From the NCBI GenBank assembly GCA_946615275.1, contig CAMOHV010000003.1, forward strand, positions 1-18,234: DNA of 18,234 bases, written 5' to 3'. The position numbers and the translations under genes are program-made. Shown here in pieces: positions 17,901 through 18,234 of this stretch. The notes beneath the pieces were generated by a model. It searched no databases. It saw nothing but the letters and a program-made list of their open reading frames with translations, and was not told the origin of the DNA. Every line of letters begins with the position of its first letter. Position 1 is the stretch's first letter. The DNA is from an uncultured Verrucomicrobiota bacterium. Lineage in GTDB: Bacteria; Verrucomicrobiota; Kiritimatiellia; RFP12; UBA1067.

Positions 17901-18234
17901 ATGAAGGAACTGATTGCAATGGCCGCGATGGCGGCAATGGCCTTCGGCGCGATCGCCGGAGAGCACGACACGCCGCAGGTGAGCGGCGACTACGCCCAGC
18001 TCGCGGCGGGCGAGGCGGTCTACGCCGGCAACATCGCCGCCGTGGGCACGAACGGCTGCGCCTACGCGGTGAACACCACCGCCGTGGGCGGCACGCTCAC
18101 CGTGTGCGGGGTGTTCCTGCACAACGCGGCGAAAGGCGAGAACGTGACGGTGCAGCGCGGGGGATTCATCCTCGAGAACGCGACCGGCGCCGGCGCGATC
18201 GCGAAGAAGGACATCGGAGCTACGGCCTACTCCG
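17901..18234 (+). CDS. Capsid cement/DUF2190-like protein, cut by right edge
   Basis: At least 111 aa, open to the window end. After an alanine/methionine-rich N-terminus (MKELIAMAAMAAMAFGAIAG) that looks like a signal peptide or a hydrophobic arm, the sequence is beta-rich with AGEAVYAGNIAAVGTNGCAYAV, a VGGTLTVCGVFLHNAAKGENVTV strand pair and AIAKKDIGATAYS. This is the general layout of small beta-barrel capsid decoration proteins (DUF2190-like) that follow the protease and precede the major capsid protein. The signal-like start is unusual for that family. An alternative is a secreted or surface protein. Confidence 0.6.
   Translation, partial: MKELIAMAAMAAMAFGAIAGEHDTPQVSGDYAQLAAGEAVYAGNIAAVGTNGCAYAVNTTAVGGTLTVCGVFLHNAAKGENVTVQRGGFILENATGAGAIAKKDIGATAYS

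Noticed and set aside
1..18234. tRNA genes or Mu-type terminal attachment sites
   Set aside because: No cloverleaf with a TTC-arm and anticodon stem and no paired TG...CA terminal repeats were found by eye.

Overview
The window is most of the early region and part of both structural arms of a Mu-like transposable prophage in a high-GC bacterium. Diagnostic genes are a Mu-type DDE transposase (A), a MuB-type AAA+ ATPase, DUF3164 and GemA-like early proteins, a large terminase (gp28-like), a DUF935 portal (gp29-like), a MuF head protein (gp30-like), a gpG-like morphogenesis protein and a protease/scaffold (I/Z-like). The host cannot be fixed from sequence alone. GC content, many short chromosomal-type repeats and extended -10 promoters are compatible with a Kiritimatiellota/Verrucomicrobiota-like host, but that is a weak inference.

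Layout. Positions 1-3885, minus strand: a tightly overlapped packaging operon (gp25-like membrane protein, gp26-like winged helix, gp27-like DUF3486, terminase, portal running off the left edge). Positions 4069-5476, plus strand: DUF1353 protein, lipoprotein and a small basic protein. Positions 5118-5632: mostly non-coding and rich in inverted repeats. Positions 5633-7638, minus strand: immunity repressor followed by two AT-richer genes that look like a RexA/RexB pair (cytosolic sensor plus four-helix membrane protein). Positions 7644-7697: a divergent switch with two copies of one operator. Positions 7759-14316, plus strand: early operon (Ner/Cro-like, ParB-like fusion, MuA, four very small ORFs, MuB, DUF3164, GemA-like). 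Positions 14341-18234, plus strand: an unknown 170-aa gene, then MuF with a C-terminal JAMM metalloprotease-like domain and a small partner ORF, gpG, a terminator, a new promoter, protease/scaffold, and a capsid-cement-like protein cut by the right edge.

Three things stand out. (1) A lambda-like cI-rexA-rexB arrangement sits in a Mu-like phage. (2) The MuF protein carries an exact HxHx7SxxD JAMM motif, joined to the MuF domain at a repeat and followed by a translationally coupled small ORF. (3) Two families of short interspersed repeats are threaded through the genes without breaking them. One is a REP-like hairpin (12 copies, all in one orientation, with compensatory stem changes). The other is a 23-nt element (13 copies) that is read in one frame in 9 of 10 coding copies, as [DN]-x-KRTT-x-[SR], and in 7 of 13 cases ends 7-21 nt before a start codon.
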